From the NCBI GenBank assembly GCA_964608735.1, contig CAZSPL010000147.1, forward strand, positions 1 through 9,945: a stretch of 9,945 nt of DNA. The letters run 5' to 3'. Positions 7,185 to 9,945 of this stretch are shown piece by piece (positions within the stretch are counted from its first letter, which is position 1; every line of letters starts with the position of its first letter). The stretch comes from CAZSPL01 sp964608735 (GTDB taxonomy: Bacteria; JAJVIF01; JAPKYR01; CAZSPL01). Made by a program: the position numbers and the translations under genes. The notes beneath the pieces are model-generated. The model had not been told where the DNA came from. It searched no databases and worked only from the letters and a program-made list of their open reading frames with translations.

Positions 7185-7543
7185 TTGTGATCCCATCGCG
7201 GAGACAATCGATATTGGCTGCGCGTGTCCGTGGCCCTGAACCAACCGAACCCCGACTGTACCTGTCCGACGTAGCGTAGCGAAGGCGGAAGGGAGGGGAC
7301 ACCGAGCGGCACTCGAAGCTTAGACACGGGCGAGCTCGCGGACTCGCATGCCCTTGGCACCGGCGTAGCTAAATAAAAAAGCATTCAATGAGATATACGA
7401 TGATTGTATGGATGGTAGGAAACGAGGCTCTTTCGCATCAAAAAACATGCGGCGAAATGTCCGCACTCTCTGTAACGCGGGGCGCCACATACGACGATGG
7501 ATACGCATGCGAACTTGGGCAATGTGACAAGGAGGAATTGAAT
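7185..7543. other. 359-bp intergenic region without a convincing gene
   Basis: There is no long start-to-stop frame with a ribosome binding site, no tRNA-like fold and no T-tailed hairpin on the + strand, so no terminator for the upstream lipoprotein gene was found. Visible items are an imperfect palindrome around TCCGACGTAGCGTAGCG (7265 on, closing with CGGA at 7286-7289), the self-complementary CGAGCTCG near 7331 in a GGGC...GCCC context, an A-run at 7375-7380, and a small hairpin TGCGG/CCGCA (7448-7452 with 7461-7465). No promoter with correct spacing was found: TTGGCA at 7354-7359 has no -10 at 16-18 bp. Confidence 0.6.
7529..7537 (+). promoter_or_regulatory. Strong ribosome binding site of the second lipoprotein
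   Basis: AAGGAGGAA is a near-complete match to the anti-Shine-Dalgarno sequence, and its GGAGGA core ends 7 nt before the ATG at 7544. It settles the start although the frame stays open upstream to a stop at 7370-7372. Confidence 0.85.
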
Positions 7544-9945
7544 ATGTCTTTTCGACGCGTAATCGCGTCCGCGATTGTTCTCTTTCTGGCAGCCTTTCTC
7601 ACCACGTCGTGCGGCTCCGGAAGCGGAAACCCCGCATCGCCCGAATCGGCTGATGCGAGGACGGAATCTTGCCTCGCGCATTCCCTTCTCGGATATTACG
7701 CCGTCGGCGTCGACCTCGGGAATCAGACAATCGAAGCGGTTCCCATGAGGGAAGCGGAATTCCATCTGAATGTGCTGCCGTTCATCGAGCCGCCCGCGCT
7801 GACAAACCTCGGGCTCGACTGGTCGTCGCTCATCATCGACAGCGTGAACCATAAAGTCGAAGTTGATGTAATCCTGAAGCACCCGTTCGAGGCGCTTCCT
7901 GAATTCATGGGATTTGACGTGAAAGGCATCGTCATCACCGACGGAAGCGCCGGGGGTTTCACCGACGACGGCCTCATAATCGCGAACCCGGATGAGCCGC
8001 GGCTCGCCAACGCCGACGGCTTCACGCGCTTCTGGAACCCGACTGAGTTCCTCGGCGCGGGGTTGTTCGGATACAAGGACGGGCTTCTCGGGACGCCCGA
8101 TACCATCGCGAATTTCCACGCCACCGTAAACGGCTATAAATATTTCGCCGACGGGCTCGATGCCGATGAAGATGTCATCGGGCTGAACACATCGCTCCGC
8201 GGACGGTTCTCCAGCGGCGCGATAAACCGGCGCCATTACGTGATTGATTTCGGCCCGGACGCGGGCGATTTTCTCGTATTCAACTACGCGGTCGACGCGG
8301 GCTGGCTGCTGCCGGACAATATTCCTCCGCAGGGCCTCGATGATTTCCCGATATCGGCAAACCAGGCCGAGGCATTCGCCATCGTCGTGCAGGAGCAGGA
8401 AAATACGCTGTGGAATTCCACCGCCGCCGGAACATCGGGCGGCTTCGTGGAGCTTCGAATCGATGTCTTCGACTGGCAGGGGATCGGCACCGTCGCCGCC
8501 GTGCGGGTGGAAGCCCCGTCGCTGTTCGACGGCGCGGTCTATGCCGAGCCGGATCCGGCGAATGATCCGGGCGCGATACAGGGAACATATTACGCGACGG
8601 TTACGGGATCACCCGAGCCGACGGACGGAAAGATAAATATTGTGATTTGCGCGGAAGATATCGCCGGTGGATATGACCAGGAAGGGCTTACGAATTTCAA
8701 CGGCCCGGCGGGGCTTTACATGACATCATATTACGTCTACACGGCCGATGTGAGCGGCAACTCACCTCCCGATGTCGGCGCCGTGAACGGTCCGGCGGCA
8801 GGATTGGCCGGAGTGCCGTATTTCTATTCAGTGACCGCCGGCGATTACGAGGACGATTTCGGGGAGCTCACGTTTGCCTGGGAATTCGGCGATGATGCGG
8901 TGCCGCAATATGATGACGGTCCCGGTAACGGCGACGGTTCGGCGAACATCACATTCCCGGGCAACGGGTTATTCCGCGTTGACGTCAAGGTGATCGATTC
9001 GGAAGGTGGCTGGGCGACGAGCGTCGAACCGCTCATCGTCAACGTGTCGCTTCCGAGTGCCCCGCCGAACGTGGGAAATGTGAGCCTCGATATCGTGCGG
9101 ACGGCGTTCGGTATTATCGATGAAATCCATCTCGACTGGGATGCGGTGTCCGGCGCGGCGCAGTACGCCATCTACTGGACGGACGACCCGTATACGCCGG
9201 GGGATTTCGTGGAGCTGGATACCGTGCCGTTATCCGATACCGAATATACGCTCGGGTCTTTCGACAAGGACAACGCCTACTTGTTCACCATAAGGGCGCG
9301 CTCGGTGACGGGAAACCCGATGACCGAGAGCGGCGACAGCGAGTATGCCTACCTCGAGTTCGAGACCGCGGAGGATGACGACCCGTATAAATGGACAGCC
9401 GGCAGCAGGGTCGGCGGGTCGTATGTCGCACATTTCGACCGCGTTTCCGGGACATCGCCCGACTATGCGTTCGCCGCCGGACAGAAGGGCTGGCGCATGG
9501 ATGTGACGAGCACGTACATCAACGCCTACTCCTGGAGTGTCATTGCATCGCCGCCGATACCCGTGTTCGATAACGTGGAGACATATCGTATAGGTTTCCT
9601 GCGCAGGCATTCCTACGCATACAACTACCACGGTTATGCCGTCGGCACGACCGATGTAATCAACAACTCGACAGGCTCGACGTTCCCGAACTTCGATGTG
9701 AGCGATGGATTCCTCGAAGGGGTGCCGTATACGGGAACTAACTGCCAGGGGATATATCAGCGGTTCGGCGAGCCGCTGGCCGACTCATGGGGATGGTGGA
9801 ATTATGAGGCGATATTCATGTATTCGGAGTTCGAGCTTCCGAAGCTGGGCCAGCTTGTGAGCGAGGGGAAGCCCGCGCGCGCGGCGTTCGGCTACGGCGC
9901 TGATAATCACGGCCGTACCGCGCGCATCAACCTCGACGAAATCGC
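7544..9945 (+). CDS. Lipoprotein with PKD-, FN3- and MAM-like domains, paralogue of the gene at 5115; 3' partial
   Basis: The frame is open through the window end (800 full codons, no stop). Residues 1-23 are a signal peptide with a lipobox-like LTTSC; C23 is followed by a Gly/Ser linker. Residues about 48-400 match the module of the lipoprotein at 5115: LLGYYAVGVD (L48), EAVPMRE, IEPPA, ILKHP, DGFTRFWNPTEF, FGYKDGLLGTP, FLVFNYAV and VFDW (308-311). Residues about 406-501 are PKD-like, including LTFAWEFGDDA and a final FRVDVKVIDSEG strand. Residues about 506-608 are fibronectin-III-like (IHLDWDAVSGAAQYAIYW ... YLFTIRARS). From about 615 to the edge the pattern resembles a MAM/immune-inhibitor-type jelly roll: a SPPIPV strand, then AAFGYGADNH and INLDEIA, the last of these often lying near the end of such domains. 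No catalytic site was seen. Cell-surface binding or adhesion is inferred. The 359-bp spacer suggests separate transcription. Confidence 0.8.
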   Translation, partial: MSFRRVIASAIVLFLAAFLTTSCGSGSGNPASPESADARTESCLAHSLLGYYAVGVDLGNQTIEAVPMREAEFHLNVLPFIEPPALTNLGLDWSSLIIDSVNHKVEVDVILKHPFEALPEFMGFDVKGIVITDGSAGGFTDDGLIIANPDEPRLANADGFTRFWNPTEFLGAGLFGYKDGLLGTPDTIANFHATVNGYKYFADGLDADEDVIGLNTSLRGRFSSGAINRRHYVIDFGPDAGDFLVFNYAVDAGWLLPDNIPPQGLDDFPISANQAEAFAIVVQEQENTLWNSTAAGTSGGFVELRIDVFDWQGIGTVAAVRVEAPSLFDGAVYAEPDPANDPGAIQGTYYATVTGSPEPTDGKINIVICAEDIAGGYDQEGLTNFNGPAGLYMTSYYVYTADVSGNSPPDVGAVNGPAAGLAGVPYFYSVTAGDYEDDFGELTFAWEFGDDAVPQYDDGPGNGDGSANITFPGNGLFRVDVKVIDSEGGWATSVEPLIVNVSLPSAPPNVGNVSLDIVRTAFGIIDEIHLDWDAVSGAAQYAIYWTDDPYTPGDFVELDTVPLSDTEYTLGSFDKDNAYLFTIRARSVTGNPMTESGDSEYAYLEFETAEDDDPYKWTAGSRVGGSYVAHFDRVSGTSPDYAFAAGQKGWRMDVTSTYINAYSWSVIASPPIPVFDNVETYRIGFLRRHSYAYNYHGYAVGTTDVINNSTGSTFPNFDVSDGFLEGVPYTGTNCQGIYQRFGEPLADSWGWWNYEAIFMYSEFELPKLGQLVSEGKPARAAFGYGADNHGRTARINLDEI

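Noticed and set aside
7371..7380. A-rich run that could be the T-run of a minus-strand terminator
   Set aside because: No stable stem precedes it on the minus strand, and no minus-strand gene ends here.
7388..7543. In-frame open extension upstream of the second lipoprotein (ATGs at 7388 and 7400)
   Set aside because: The strong AAGGAGGAA site and the signal peptide select 7544. Both paralogues having roughly 50 open codons upstream is probably coincidence, since the two upstream peptides show no similarity.
7385..8236. A 283-codon minus-strand open frame over the spacer and the start of the second lipoprotein
   Set aside because: It is opposite the lipoprotein signal peptide and conserved module, and shows no domain. 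Part of it reads from the non-coding spacer.
1..9945. Search for CRISPR arrays, tRNA or rRNA genes, insertion sequences, toxin-antitoxin or defence genes
   Set aside because: No short regularly spaced direct repeats outside protein-coding repeats, no cloverleaf-like segment, no transposase or nuclease motifs were found on reading both strands.

Overview
The window looks like a chromosomal piece from an uncultured, GC-rich, Gram-negative-type bacterium. The grounds are two genes with lipoprotein signal peptides, a beta-propeller protein of the FDPGPGVD repeat type common in environmental genomes, and clean Shine-Dalgarno sites. No phylum can be fixed from the sequence: there is no rRNA, tRNA or housekeeping marker. 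All five genes are on the + strand, and most of the products face or build the cell surface.

Layout. (1) 2-2038: 3' part of a large secreted protein with two tandem Ig/PKD-like domains followed by seven beta-propeller repeats; its N-terminus lies outside the window. (2) 2123-3802: a polytopic membrane protein that reads as a GT-C fold glycosyltransferase (AftB/GT39-like architecture). (3) 3803-3938: a spacer with a perfect 15-bp hairpin and a plausible promoter. (4) 3939-4910: an extended short-chain dehydrogenase/reductase, most like UDP-glucuronate 4-epimerase. (5) 4911-5114: a spacer with a weak terminator-like hairpin, a perfect extended -10 promoter inside a 29-bp near-palindrome, and a second inverted repeat. 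(6) 5115-7184: a 689-residue lipoprotein of unknown function. (7) 7185-7543: a 359-bp spacer with no convincing gene. (8) 7544 to the window end: a second lipoprotein, at least 800 residues, paralogous to the first over about 350 residues and then continuing into PKD-like, FN3-like and MAM-like beta domains.

How they may work together. The epimerase would make a nucleotide sugar in the cytoplasm. The GT-C enzyme would transfer a lipid-linked sugar on the outer face of the membrane. The propeller protein and the two lipoproteins would be displayed on or outside the cell. A physical or regulatory link among them is inference only, because the spacers are 84-359 bp and at least two contain promoter candidates.

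The most interesting item is the lipoprotein pair. They share a long N-terminal module with a strongly conserved signature (DG-x-TR ... NP-x-EF ... FGY-x-DGL-x-GTP ... VFNYA ... VFDW) that I cannot assign to a described family, fused to different C-terminal parts. No defence system, mobile element, CRISPR array or RNA gene was seen.
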